Below are positions 53,171 through 61,301 of a DNA stretch of 64,000 nt, piece by piece. Source of the stretch: Duganella levis (lineage in GTDB: Bacteria > Pseudomonadota > Gammaproteobacteria > Burkholderiales > Burkholderiaceae_D). The notes under the pieces are model-generated. The model saw only the letters and a list, made by a program, of their open reading frames with translations, did not search any database and was not told the DNA's origin. Positions within the stretch are counted from its first letter, which is position 1, and the number at the start of each line of letters is the position of its first letter. The stretch covers positions 1 to 64,000 of the forward strand of contig NZ_WWCT01000021.1 of assembly GCF_009857605.1 (NCBI RefSeq), in the 5' to 3' direction. A program made the translations under genes and the position numbers.

Positions 53171-53536
53171 ATGATGAAAAAGATTTTAATTATCGATGAC
53201 AATATAGATTCTGCCCAGGCCCTTGCCGCCATTCTCGAAATGATCGGCCATCGCGCAGAAATCGCCCACGGTGCGGTGTGCGGCCTGACGGCGGTCATCA
53301 CTTTCCAGCCCGACATCGTGTTCTTGGATATCGGGATGCCGGAAATGGACGGCTATCAAGTCGCGGCCCGCATCCGCGCCGACACAACGATGCTGCAGCC
53401 ATTCCTGATCGCGTTCACTGCTTGGGATGACGTCAAATCACTTGCGCGCAGTGCAAAAGCGGGATTTGACCGCCACATCGCCAAGACATCATCATTCGAG
53501 ACATTGGTCTGCGCGATCACCGAGGCGACGCGATAG
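53171..53536 (+). CDS. Single-domain response regulator
   Basis: A 121-residue CheY-like receiver with IIDDN at the acidic pocket, phospho-Asp in VFLDIGMPEMDGY and Thr in IAFTAWDD; the usual conserved Lys position is occupied in HIAKTS. No output domain is present. Its 3' end overlaps the convergent kinase gene by 20 bases. It probably receives phosphate from one of the neighbouring kinases; it resembles the receiver part of the convergent GAF kinase (same GMP-x-DG-VA-R plan). Confidence 0.9.
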   Translation: MMKKILIIDDNIDSAQALAAILEMIGHRAEIAHGAVCGLTAVITFQPDIVFLDIGMPEMDGYQVAARIRADTTMLQPFLIAFTAWDDVKSLARSAKAGFDRHIAKTSSFETLVCAITEATR

Positions 53537-55376
53537 CGGCATTGCCTGCCGAGACGAGCGACAGCATATCGACTATTTCAACCAGCTTGACTGGTTTGAC
53601 CATGTGGTGGTCGATTCCTGCTTCGCGCGTCCGTCTGCGATCATCATCTGTGCCCCACCCGCTCAGCGCCGCAATATAAACACCACCCAAGCCCGGCTCC
53701 GATCGGAGTTGCCGTGCAACTGCAAAGCCATCGAGATATGGCATGCCCAAATCTAAGATCACGACATCGGGGACAAAATTCAATGCGCCAGCCAGCGCCT
53801 TGGTGGAATCGACAACGACACAAATCGAATGCCCTACTTCCTCCATCAGCGCCCCCAACGTTTCTGCCGCATCGACATTGTCGTCGACAATCAGAATTCG
53901 CAGGCTACGCTCGTCGGACGGAGTGTGTGCCGCCGCAGCGGCCGACATCACTGCGGCGCCTGGCGCTTGAGCGATCGGCAGCACCAGCGTGAACGTCGAT
54001 CCCAACTTGTCTCCCCCGCTGACAACATCAATTCGGCCGCGATGCATTTCGGCCAGTTGCTTGGACAGCGCCAACCCCACCCCCAACCCGCCGCGCGAAC
54101 GTTCGGCGCTCCCATCAACCTGGGCGAACAGTTTGAAGATTTGAGGCAGCATCGCCGCCGGAATGCCGATCCCGGTATCGACGACATGGATCAAAACGTC
54201 GCCGCCTGCCACTTCCGCAGCCAGCTCTATGTGGCCCCCGACAGGGGTATATTTGGCCGCGTTGTGCAGCAGATTGCTGACGATTTGTGCTATGCGCGTG
54301 GCGTCCGCATACAGCCATACGTCGGCCTCGGGAATGGCGAGCTTGAAATTGTGCTCATTCGCCTGGATTAACGGGTGGCTTGCTTCTACCGCGATATCGA
54401 TCACAGCCTTCAACATTACCCGCTCGTGCTTGAGGTTAACCTTACCGCTGCTGATACGTGACACATCAAGCAAATCGTCAACCAGCCGAACCATGTGGCC
54501 GAGCTGCCGCTCCATCATATCGACCACCCGAGGTGCTTGTTCCGGCTTCCCTATTCTGAGCAGAGTCAAGCCATTTTTGATCGGCGCCAGCGGATTACGT
54601 AATTCGTGTGCCAGCGTGGCCAGGAACTCGTCTTTATAACGATCCGCTTCCAACAGGCGTTCAGCCTGATTACGCAACGCTTCGGCGGAGATATTACGTT
54701 CGATAAGGTCGGCTGCCTGCCTCGCAATAATATCGAGCAGACGCAAGTCACGCGCGCTGGGCAGTTGCTTGCTGGTCCAATGGGTTGTGATCATTCCGAC
54801 CAGGCGGCCGTTTCTGGTGAGCAGAGGTGTCGATTGCGCCGCTCGCACACCGGCTTTGCGGAAAGCGATCAGGTCTTCACTGCCAGAAATAAATTCACAA
54901 GCTTCGAAATCGGAGACAATCACACGTTCGCCCACTTCGAGCGCCTTGCCGCAGGTGGTCGCGCGGCCAGGCTTCACCCATTGCCAATACGCAACAGCCT
55001 CTTCGTCGAGACCGTGTTGCGCGATCAGCTGCAATGCCCCTTTTGTCGGATCATATCGCTGCATGCTGCCGAATTCGGACCGCATGATCACGGTGGCCGC
55101 TTCCACCAGCTTCTGATACAGCTCGCCAATCGAGTTCTCGTCGATAAGCATCGCGCTGATTTCATGCAGCAGCTGAGCGTCTGAGAGCGCTGTTTCCAGC
55201 TGACTCTGCCCTTGGTTCTTCCGCTGCAACGCCAATTCGAGTTCCTGCTTTTGCGCCACCACCAGTGCCAGCTCTTTGCGCAGTTCCGCAGTACGCGCTG
55301 CCACAAGTGTCTCCATCGCACTATTGAAGACAGATAATTCCTGTCGTTTAAATCGTTCAATAAGAGTCGCGGGCAT
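53517..55376 (-). CDS. GAF-domain hybrid histidine kinase with receiver
   Basis: A 619-residue soluble kinase. The order is: N-terminal coiled coil (about residues 10-75), GAF domain (about 80-215, SMQRYDPTKGALQLIAQHGL, GRATTCGKALEVGER), H-box (ATLAHELRNPLAPIKNGLTL), ATPase domain (IVSNLLHNAAKYTPVGG, VDTGIGIP, GGLGVGLALSKQLAE), and a C-terminal receiver with ILIVDDN and phospho-Asp in VVILDLGMPYLDG. The ATG at 55376 is chosen because GAGAGGAC precedes it; an ATG at 55448 would add 24 residues. It senses a soluble ligand or redox cue by GAF, unknown which. Confidence 0.92.
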   Translation of the reverse strand: MPATLIERFKRQELSVFNSAMETLVAARTAELRKELALVVAQKQELELALQRKNQGQSQLETALSDAQLLHEISAMLIDENSIGELYQKLVEAATVIMRSEFGSMQRYDPTKGALQLIAQHGLDEEAVAYWQWVKPGRATTCGKALEVGERVIVSDFEACEFISGSEDLIAFRKAGVRAAQSTPLLTRNGRLVGMITTHWTSKQLPSARDLRLLDIIARQAADLIERNISAEALRNQAERLLEADRYKDEFLATLAHELRNPLAPIKNGLTLLRIGKPEQAPRVVDMMERQLGHMVRLVDDLLDVSRISSGKVNLKHERVMLKAVIDIAVEASHPLIQANEHNFKLAIPEADVWLYADATRIAQIVSNLLHNAAKYTPVGGHIELAAEVAGGDVLIHVVDTGIGIPAAMLPQIFKLFAQVDGSAERSRGGLGVGLALSKQLAEMHRGRIDVVSGGDKLGSTFTLVLPIAQAPGAAVMSAAAAAHTPSDERSLRILIVDDNVDAAETLGALMEEVGHSICVVVDSTKALAGALNFVPDVVILDLGMPYLDGFAVARQLRSEPGLGGVYIAALSGWGTDDDRRRTREAGIDHHMVKPVKLVEIVDMLSLVSAGNAAIASPR

Positions 55377-55527
55377 GTGAAAGTCCTCTCTGGCAACAGC
55401 AAACATGTGGTTAGAAGCATTCGCCATTGCAGACGAAAGACCTTGCACTCAGGAGCAAACCGACATGCAGGCACCCGGCGGCCGGGCAGTATCCATATAC
55501 TACCAGCAGAGTCTATTCTTGATTGGA

Positions 55528-55755
55528 TTAGGTGAGGATTCTACGGACGAACGCAATGTGTCTGTCGCGCATTAGTCGAATGTCCACGCAAAGTCTCGCA
55601 CGACCCGCCGCTGGACCGCGCGCCGGCAGCGTGTAACGCTCGACAAGCGCAATGCCGGCTGGATCAACGTCGTCCTTCACGCGATACTTGGGGCACCGCC
55701 CCGCCGTCCAGGAACCGGCAGTACGGCGCCACGACGTTTGCCCCCTACCGATCAA
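55528..55755 (-). pseudogene. Possible gene remnant
   Basis: A short open stretch with coding-like third positions (product includes KYRVKDDVDPAGIALVERYT) but no recognisable start or family. It may be the end of an eroded gene. Confidence 0.25.
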
Positions 55756-55881
55756 TGTCCGCTGGATAGTTGCCGCTGTCGAGGCAGCCGTTGGCCAGCG
55801 GCCGCCGCCGACTGCGGTCCAAATTGGACAAGGCGATCTTGCGGTCCGATACCCGCTTTGTACTCACGGCCGCCCCGATGT

Positions 55882-56100
55882 TCATCGTATCCACCGCATC
55901 CAATCTGGCATTCCGCCGCTAAACGTTGGCGACTTTTCCTCGACCAGAACAGCATTTTTCACCGCGACCAGTCGAATCAACTGCGCATAATCTACATCAA
56001 GCAACAATCCGCCTCCGTGCGCGGCGTCCAGCAGCTTGCGTATATCGTCGAGTTGCGCCTCGGCCTCGAAGCTTTGCACGGTGACATTTCTATCATCCAC
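55882..56100 (-). CDS. Possible small protein or gene fragment
   Basis: A 72-residue frame (GTG at 56100) with protein-like composition: SFEAEAQLDDIRKLLDAAHG and LLLDVDYAQLIRLVAVKNAV suggest a real alpha/beta fragment. Ribosome site and family are not evident. It lies in the gene-poor stretch 55.4-56.9 kb, which otherwise holds nothing I can support and may be eroded DNA at the edge of the mobile region. Confidence 0.35.
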   Translation of the reverse strand: MDDRNVTVQSFEAEAQLDDIRKLLDAAHGGGLLLDVDYAQLIRLVAVKNAVLVEEKSPTFSGGMPDWMRWIR

Positions 56101-56883
56101 TGAAATTTCGGCAAGATGGAAGCGATTAGTGGGTCAGACATAAATGGTCGTAGTGAAGGTGGCGATCATCGCCAAAATTTGCGGCGCTAAATGAGTTTGC
56201 CGTCCCCGCGCGATGCGGCGGCGTATTTCGCCCGCTCGTTCTGCCAGTTTTGCAGGCCTTGGGGCACGCATGCGCTATCAATTCATTATAGCGGCATGCA
56301 GTGCATTGAAGACGCACTCTTCCCGTCCGACTAACACGCTCGCGCGGGGCGACGCATCCGGCTATCGCCGCAGGGTTGCGCCGCCCTCGGCGAGTGGCCG
56401 GCGTGGCTGCCACGCGGCTTTGCGAGGTATGGGCTGTGCGTGACTGGCTCAGCGTGTTCCCGACGGTGTCGCCGCCATGGCCACTTTGTTCACGGTACGG
56501 CATAGCGAGAGGAAATCGACGTCCAGCGTTTGGCGTCTGTCATGGACCTCGTGTGGGATTGCCAGACTGGCACGGTTGCGGTCCTGTAGCTGAAGATTAC
56601 GCACATCCTCGGACATCATGTTCTTCGCGATAAGCCGATTATCAAGCACCACTCCCTACTGGTAGTCGACGTTCTGACCGAGAACCCAGCACTTGCCCGG
56701 CATCCGGCAATTCGGATCGGCTTGTCTTAGGTGTCGTCCGGACGCCACTGCGATGCCGCAGCCGCCGGGGAAAATTTCTCCTTGGTAGCAGATGCCAAAA
56801 GTCCGCAGACGCCAACAAAAAAGCTTCCAGCGTGGGATGCGTGTACTAAAATAAGTTTTTCAGCCGCTACCCACACGACCAAC

Positions 56884-57093
56884 ATGCTTAAAACGATGAT
56901 CGCAATGGAATTCATGGCGATACTGGATAACATTGTTCCATCGTCCCCCGGCGCTCGTCAGGACCTGCTCGAAATCAAAACGCAAGTACATGAAGCAGCG
57001 AAAAGCGGCAAAATTCTCGTTCAAGAATGGCAAATTCTCATCGAAAGAAGCAACGAGGTCGAACATGTGTGTGACAACACGCCGAAACATTAG
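56884..57093 (+). CDS. Small hypothetical protein
   Basis: A 69-residue frame beginning MLKTMIAMEFMAILDNIVPS and continuing with helical, charged sequence (DLLEIKTQVHEAAKSGKILV). Composition is natural for a small cytoplasmic protein, but no ribosome site stands out and no family was recognised. Confidence 0.4.
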   Translation: MLKTMIAMEFMAILDNIVPSSPGARQDLLEIKTQVHEAAKSGKILVQEWQILIERSNEVEHVCDNTPKH

Positions 57094-57261
57094 GCAAGCC
57101 GCCCACCATTACCCGCTCCCGCACAGCCACATCGCCGCGCACACCACGCGCCATTAGTGTAGCGCCCTGCTAACACTCAGCGGTTCACCACTTATCTCCG
57201 CAGACTTGAACAGGCAAGCGAATGCCGCATATTTCGCTGGAACAACCACACGTCAGCTACG

Positions 57262-57284
57262 GCCGTAATGCGCGGCATTACGGC
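57262..57284. terminator. Hairpin after the zeta-toxin gene
   Basis: GCCGTAATG, CGCGG loop, CATTACGGC: a perfect 9-bp stem 7 bases past the toxin stop on the minus strand. No T-run follows, so termination efficiency is uncertain. Confidence 0.45.
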
Positions 57285-57290
57285 GGGTTG

Positions 57291-58226
57291 TCACACGACG
57301 ACGACTGGCGCTCCATCCACGGTATAGCGTATCGTCACCACATCACCCTCCCTGTAATTCCTTCGGACTTGGCCTGGACGGAGGACCGCCGTTTCCAGCA
57401 GCAGGCGGTCATGGATGCGTGCCAACTTCGCGGCGCTGTCATACTGGGCGAGGAAGTTGGGCGTGGATGTCAAGACCGGCCCGGTATAGCTTCCGCGGAG
57501 TTCGTCGGTGTCGCCGCAGGGATAGCCGACGCCGTCAAGTGAGCTCAGCAGATAGTCTAACTCCTCTTCGCGCGCCTGGAGGGGCTTGATCAATTGCGCG
57601 ACTGCCCACGCCTTCGCATCGTCAGCGACGGAAAACTGGCCGTCACGCTCAATCACCACTTGCAGCGTTGCGCCTTTGTCGTTGACACTGTTGTCGTAGA
57701 CATAGACCGCATCGGCGATTTCAGCCGCGCGCGGCAGCAGGGCCAGCGTCCTGTGGTAACGTTCGCGCACTTTTTCGGGTTGCACATAGTGACCGGTCGT
57801 ACTGCCGGTCTCGTAACGGTATGTGACCCGCTCGACGTTTTTCTCGGGATCATCGGTGGTGATGAACGTCAAAAACAGGTGATAGCCTTGTTCCTTCAGC
57901 AAAAGCATTTCGCTGATCCGCGAAGGGTGCGACATCACCGTTTCGAACGCAAACGGCAGCCGACCTGCAATCGCGGTGGCGCGTGCTTGCATGGCCGCGC
58001 GCTGGGCAGCTTCGTCCCGCGCATTCTGGTCAGGAAATTCGCCTTCGAGGTCTTTGGCGACCTGGTCAGGGTTAATAAAGTAAGTGGGCAGCGGAACCAC
58101 GCCGCGCATGGTGGCCAATCCAGTCTGTTTCAGTTCCTCTATCAGAGAAGTCTTGCCGGAGCCGTTCGGGCCGGCAAAGACGACCACCAGGGGACTTGTC
58201 GCGGACGTTTCTTGATTGTCGGCCAT
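57291..58226 (-). CDS. Zeta-toxin-family P-loop kinase
   Basis: A 311-residue protein. The P-loop GPNGSGKTS is at residues 19-27, followed by the zeta-like YFINPDQVAKDL, the FAFETVMSH strand and a lid with RYHRT. Zeta toxins phosphorylate UDP-N-acetylglucosamine or related nucleotide sugars and block cell-wall synthesis. The C-terminal 100 residues (from about 210) are an extra domain ending in a beta-rich segment (VRRNYREGDVVTIRY). The ATG at 58226 has no ribosome site, because a terminator hairpin with its T-run occupies the 28 bases before it. It is preceded by a small gene (58268-58507), the probable antitoxin. Confidence 0.85.
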   Translation of the reverse strand: MADNQETSATSPLVVVFAGPNGSGKTSLIEELKQTGLATMRGVVPLPTYFINPDQVAKDLEGEFPDQNARDEAAQRAAMQARATAIAGRLPFAFETVMSHPSRISEMLLLKEQGYHLFLTFITTDDPEKNVERVTYRYETGSTTGHYVQPEKVRERYHRTLALLPRAAEIADAVYVYDNSVNDKGATLQVVIERDGQFSVADDAKAWAVAQLIKPLQAREEELDYLLSSLDGVGYPCGDTDELRGSYTGPVLTSTPNFLAQYDSAAKLARIHDRLLLETAVLRPGQVRRNYREGDVVTIRYTVDGAPVVVV

Positions 58227-58232
58227 CGCAAA

Positions 58233-58254
58233 AAACGCGGCCGAAGCCGCGTTT
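58233..58254 (-). terminator. Terminator/attenuator between antitoxin-like gene and zeta toxin
   Basis: Read on the minus strand: AAACGCGGC, TTCG loop, GCCGCGTTT, then more Ts, ending 7 bases before the toxin ATG. A UUCG tetraloop with a run of six Ts is a strong intrinsic terminator. It should stop most transcripts from the upstream small gene and so limit toxin mRNA. Confidence 0.85.
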
Positions 58255-58267
58255 CAAAAAGGATTGC

Positions 58268-58507
58268 TTATTTTCGGTTCGCCAGGCGTCGACCGGCGTA
58301 GCTCGCCAAATCAAACGTGGTGGCGGTGTTGACGTCGCGTTTCGGGGACAGCGCGGCATGCCGCTTAATCTCGGCCAAGGTTCGCTCCATATTGCCGACG
58401 ATGGCTTGATCCCATTGCTTCACCGTGGCACCGAGAAACGGCGCGTCGCCCCGCAACATGGTGGGATGCTTGAATCGATTAGCTTCGCCGCGTATTTTGA
58501 GTTTCAT
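58268..58507 (-). CDS. Probable antitoxin partner of the zeta-like toxin
   Basis: A 79-residue, basic protein (starts MKLKIRGEANRFKHPTM, later AIVGNMERTLAEIKRHAAL, ends LASYAGRRLANRK). GTAGGAGA precedes the ATG at 58507, a good ribosome site. It lies 41 bases upstream of the zeta-like gene in the same direction. Sequence does not match the classic epsilon antitoxin, so the role rests on position and size only. Confidence 0.6.
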   Translation of the reverse strand: MKLKIRGEANRFKHPTMLRGDAPFLGATVKQWDQAIVGNMERTLAEIKRHAALSPKRDVNTATTFDLASYAGRRLANRK

Positions 58508-58958
58508 GGCAATTCTCCTACTGCGATACCTCATTATAGACCAAAGCAGTAGCGGGTCGGTTTGAACGCTTACGCTGCCCTGATTGGCCGCAGACTCCCG
58601 ACAGCGCTGCAAGCGGATTGCCCCATTGTATTCTCCAAATTCCGGCCATGGCGCCGGCCCGACATTGCCGCCGGCTAGTCACCAGCTTGTGCCCAGGTCC
58701 GCGCCCACACGCCGCTTACCTTGGTCCACCCCCATGGCCACGCAACGAACTTCCCGGCAAACCGCGCGCCCCGACGTGCCGTCGTTCGGAATGCGCATGC
58801 AGTGCCGCTAAGGTCGCTGCCCGGCATGCGGCGTTTGTCGCCTTCGAATCCTGCGCGCGCCGGTCCGGCCGCGCCGCGACCAGCTGACATGTTCGATGTA
58901 TGCCCCCCCTGGCGCATGGCAAACACCGCTGTCGGCTATACGCCATGCCGCAGGCGTG
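58508..58958. other. Gap without a supported gene
   Basis: About 450 bases between the antitoxin-like gene and the small membrane protein. Open stretches exist on both strands, but none has a credible start, ribosome site or family. The right-hand end of the toxin-antitoxin promoter must be here. Confidence 0.45.
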
Positions 58959-59207
58959 TCAACCCGCGATCCAGGGATAGAAAATGAGGTAGCCAAGCCC
59001 GAACAGCAGGAAGCCCCCCACCAAGATGCCGACCATCGCCAGCGCCAACCGCATGCAGGCGTCGATGATCCAGGTACCGGACCGGGCCGCCGCCGAGAAC
59101 GGCCACGCCAACACGCGCAACATCCACATCCCGATCGACGACAGGACCGCGACAGACTCCCGCACCTCGCTTAAAGCACCGGCAAAACCACCCCATACCG
59201 GTCGCAT
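58959..59207 (-). CDS. Small membrane protein of the mobilization cluster
   Basis: An 82-residue protein with two hydrophobic segments (about 20-38 and 53-78, ALAMVGILVGGFLLFGLGYL). It starts at the ATG at 59207, right after the relaxase stop (59210), and probably shares its transcript. Small membrane proteins next to relaxase genes are common in mobilizable elements; its function is unknown. Confidence 0.65.
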   Translation of the reverse strand: MRPVWGGFAGALSEVRESVAVLSSIGMWMLRVLAWPFSAAARSGTWIIDACMRLALAMVGILVGGFLLFGLGYLIFYPWIAG

Positions 59208-59209
59208 GA

Positions 59210-60172
59210 TCACCGTTCCCTGGCTTGCCGTTCGCGCAGCGCGGCGTCCTCCCGCTCAACCGGTAACCCCATCGCCTTCTGGCACAGGTTGACCAGGCCC
59301 ACTGCCAGCCCCCGGTCCGCCGCGTCGTCGGCGCTGGCCAGTATCTGCGCGACGCTGGCGTAACGTTGCAGCATCACTCCCTCACGCTGGCGGTGGGGAT
59401 CGTGACGCGCCGTTCGACCCGCGCTCGCCTGCGCGGCGCCACGCGCCCGCAAATGATGCAGGCCCTGAGGAGTGCCGCGTATCGGCTGGAAGCGTTCGAG
59501 CCGGCTCGACGCAGCGGCATCGATACCGTGCGCGCGCAGTCTTTCCGCAAACCGTTCGCGCCAGCGCCGCAGATCGACTTTGCGGGGATTGAGACGCCTG
59601 CCCTCGTCGTCGGCAATCTTGACGCACAAGTGCACATGGGGATGAGGTGACGGTTCCCTGGCCGGATCGTCGAGAAAAGTGTGCAATGCCATTGCGTACT
59701 GGTGTCCCGAAAACTCGTCTTGCGCGAACTCGCGCGCCGCGCGCTGCAGCGCCTGCGCATCAGTGCCCGCCGGCATCGACAGGACAAGGTTCAGGGCCTC
59801 ACGTCGCCCCGACTCGTCCGGGATCGGCGTGCCGCCGTTCTGCCAGGCGTAGCCCAGCCACCCCAGATCCTCCTTGCCCGCGTAGCGCTCGCCGTCCTGG
59901 TCTTCGAGCGGCAGTTGGCCATGGCGGGATATATAGTCGAGATGTGCGCGAATACGTCCCATGCCGCGACCGCCGCCGGAAATCCGCACCATCGCTTGCG
60001 GCGTTTTGCGCGCGATGCCGCTCAGCCGCTGGCGCACCCCGCTGGCGTCATTGGGGCGACCGTTCTGCATGAGTGCACGCACCGGACGCGTATGCACACG
60101 CCGTGTTTGCCGCTGGTTGAATCCGTCCGCATCCCACCGCAGCAAATAGGCGTCGATCTGCGCACGCTTCAT
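59210..60172 (-). CDS. MOB_P-type relaxase/mobilization nuclease
   Basis: A 320-residue relaxase. Motif I with the nucleophile Tyr is in RAHLDYISRHGQL, motif III with the metal-binding His pair in SPHPHVHLCVKI, and a helical SAMP-like middle with LNLVLSMPAGTDAQ lies between. The C-terminus is Ala/Arg-rich. The protein nicks plasmid DNA at the origin of transfer and stays bound to the 5' end. The ATG at 60172, with GGTGGAG before it, overlaps the accessory gene stop as ATGA. The nic-like site at 60776-60784 lies upstream of the transcript, as expected. Confidence 0.9.
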   Translation of the reverse strand: MKRAQIDAYLLRWDADGFNQRQTRRVHTRPVRALMQNGRPNDASGVRQRLSGIARKTPQAMVRISGGGRGMGRIRAHLDYISRHGQLPLEDQDGERYAGKEDLGWLGYAWQNGGTPIPDESGRREALNLVLSMPAGTDAQALQRAAREFAQDEFSGHQYAMALHTFLDDPAREPSPHPHVHLCVKIADDEGRRLNPRKVDLRRWRERFAERLRAHGIDAAASSRLERFQPIRGTPQGLHHLRARGAAQASAGRTARHDPHRQREGVMLQRYASVAQILASADDAADRGLAVGLVNLCQKAMGLPVEREDAALRERQARER

Positions 60173-60699
60173 GATCTGCTCCACCGCGCGGCATTGCTCG
60201 TCAGCAGCTGCGCCACGCTGTCGATATGACGCGTCAGTTGCCCATGCAGCGTTTCCAGCACGTTGTGCAATGCCGGATCGGGCGGAGGCTGGGATGCCTG
60301 CAGCGCACGCCCGATCAGTTGGAGATGGCGCGCAATCGTCAGCAGCGCCAGATTGGATTTTCCCAACTGCGCCATCTCCGCCATGCTCAGCTGCGGCTCG
60401 CCCCGCATCGCGCCACGCAGCAACGAGATGATCCAGCGCTGCTCCGACATGCCGATGCTGTGTGCGCGGGCGCGAACGAAATCCGCCTCTTCAGCGCTCA
60501 GCCCGATCTCCCGGCGGACCTTCGTTCCGGCAGTCGCCGGCGCCGCACCGGTCCCAAGCGGAGCCGACTCTTCCATCAGCTTGGCAACCACCTGCCGAAA
60601 CGCGGCGCTGGGGGTGATCTGATGCGCCGCGCAATAGTCGAGCCAGCGCTGCTTGTACGCGCCCAAGTCGATGTTGATACGGTTGGGTCTGATTGTCAT
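60169..60699 (-). CDS. MobC/TraJ-like mobilization accessory protein
   Basis: A 176-residue protein starting at the ATG at 60699 (TIRPNRINIDLGAYKQRWLD). The first part resembles a ribbon-helix-helix DNA-binding domain and the C-terminal half is helical (ARHLQLIGRALQASQ, LHGQLTRHIDSVAQLL), typical of MobC-like relaxosome helpers that bind oriT. Its stop overlaps the relaxase start, and the candidate oriT lies just upstream. Confidence 0.72.
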   Translation of the reverse strand: MTIRPNRINIDLGAYKQRWLDYCAAHQITPSAAFRQVVAKLMEESAPLGTGAAPATAGTKVRREIGLSAEEADFVRARAHSIGMSEQRWIISLLRGAMRGEPQLSMAEMAQLGKSNLALLTIARHLQLIGRALQASQPPPDPALHNVLETLHGQLTRHIDSVAQLLTSNAARWSRS

Positions 60700-60775
60700 G
60701 GTGGCCTCGCTCGCGGCATTCCCGCACCATTTCAATCTACGCCGCCCACAGCGGAGCACTTTGATCGGCGTCAGC

Positions 60776-60784
60776 CTATCCTGC
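60776..60784 (+). other. IncP-type nic site in a candidate oriT
   Basis: CTATCCTGC fits the IncP/MOB_P nic consensus YATCCTG^Y, with the cut expected after the G at 60783. It stands 77 bases upstream of the MobC-like gene. An inverted repeat follows closely (60809-60823, CTTGAAA-T-TTTCAAG). Confidence 0.6.
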
Positions 60785-60808
60785 AATCGCGTCTATAAGC
60801 CGGTTTTC

Positions 60809-60823
60809 CTTGAAATTTTCAAG
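60809..60823. repeat. Short palindrome beside the nic site
   Basis: CTTGAAA, single T, TTTCAAG: a perfect 7-bp inverted repeat about 25 bases past the nic sequence, a possible binding site for the accessory protein. Confidence 0.5.
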
Positions 60824-60921
60824 CGCCGACGGCGCCAACCAGTCTCGGCCATGCAACCGCAGCACGCACCAGACCGCTTCAACCGAAGCCGGCACTTATC
60901 AACACCAGCGCGTGCCGCCCG

Positions 60922-61212
60922 TCACCCGTAGTCCTCGCGTCGCCCCCACGCGCCCGCGTCTGCTGACACGTCGTCGCCGTCGGCTTCCGCCGCCAACTGC
61001 GCCAGCCACGCCGCCACCTCCACGCGCACCGCTTCCGGCAACGCCGCCAGCGCCACCCGCCGCTCGTGCCGCACGATCGCTTGCCCATACACTGTCGCCA
61101 GCGCCTGCAATTCCGCCGTCAGCGGCCGCCCGGGCGGCTGCGCCCGCAACTGGCGGTCGACGAAAGCTTCGAACTGCACGACGCCGATGCTGTCATGACT
61201 GCCGTGTTCCAT
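60922..61212 (-). CDS. Small hypothetical protein of the mobile region
   Basis: A 96-residue frame (starts MEHGSHDSIGVVQFEAFVDR, then Ala/Leu-rich helices such as TAELQALATVYGQAIVRHER). It lies 89 bases downstream of the ParB-family gene in the same direction, so it may be transcribed with it. A ribosome site (AAGGTC) is only moderate. No family recognised. Confidence 0.5.
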   Translation of the reverse strand: MEHGSHDSIGVVQFEAFVDRQLRAQPPGRPLTAELQALATVYGQAIVRHERRVALAALPEAVRVEVAAWLAQLAAEADGDDVSADAGAWGRREDYG

Positions 61213-61301
61213 GACCTTCCCCCTGACCTATCGTTCACATGTTGCGCGCAGCCATGCAGCCGCGCCCGGCTATCATCGCCGGACGCGGCCGGTCCACCTT
61301 G

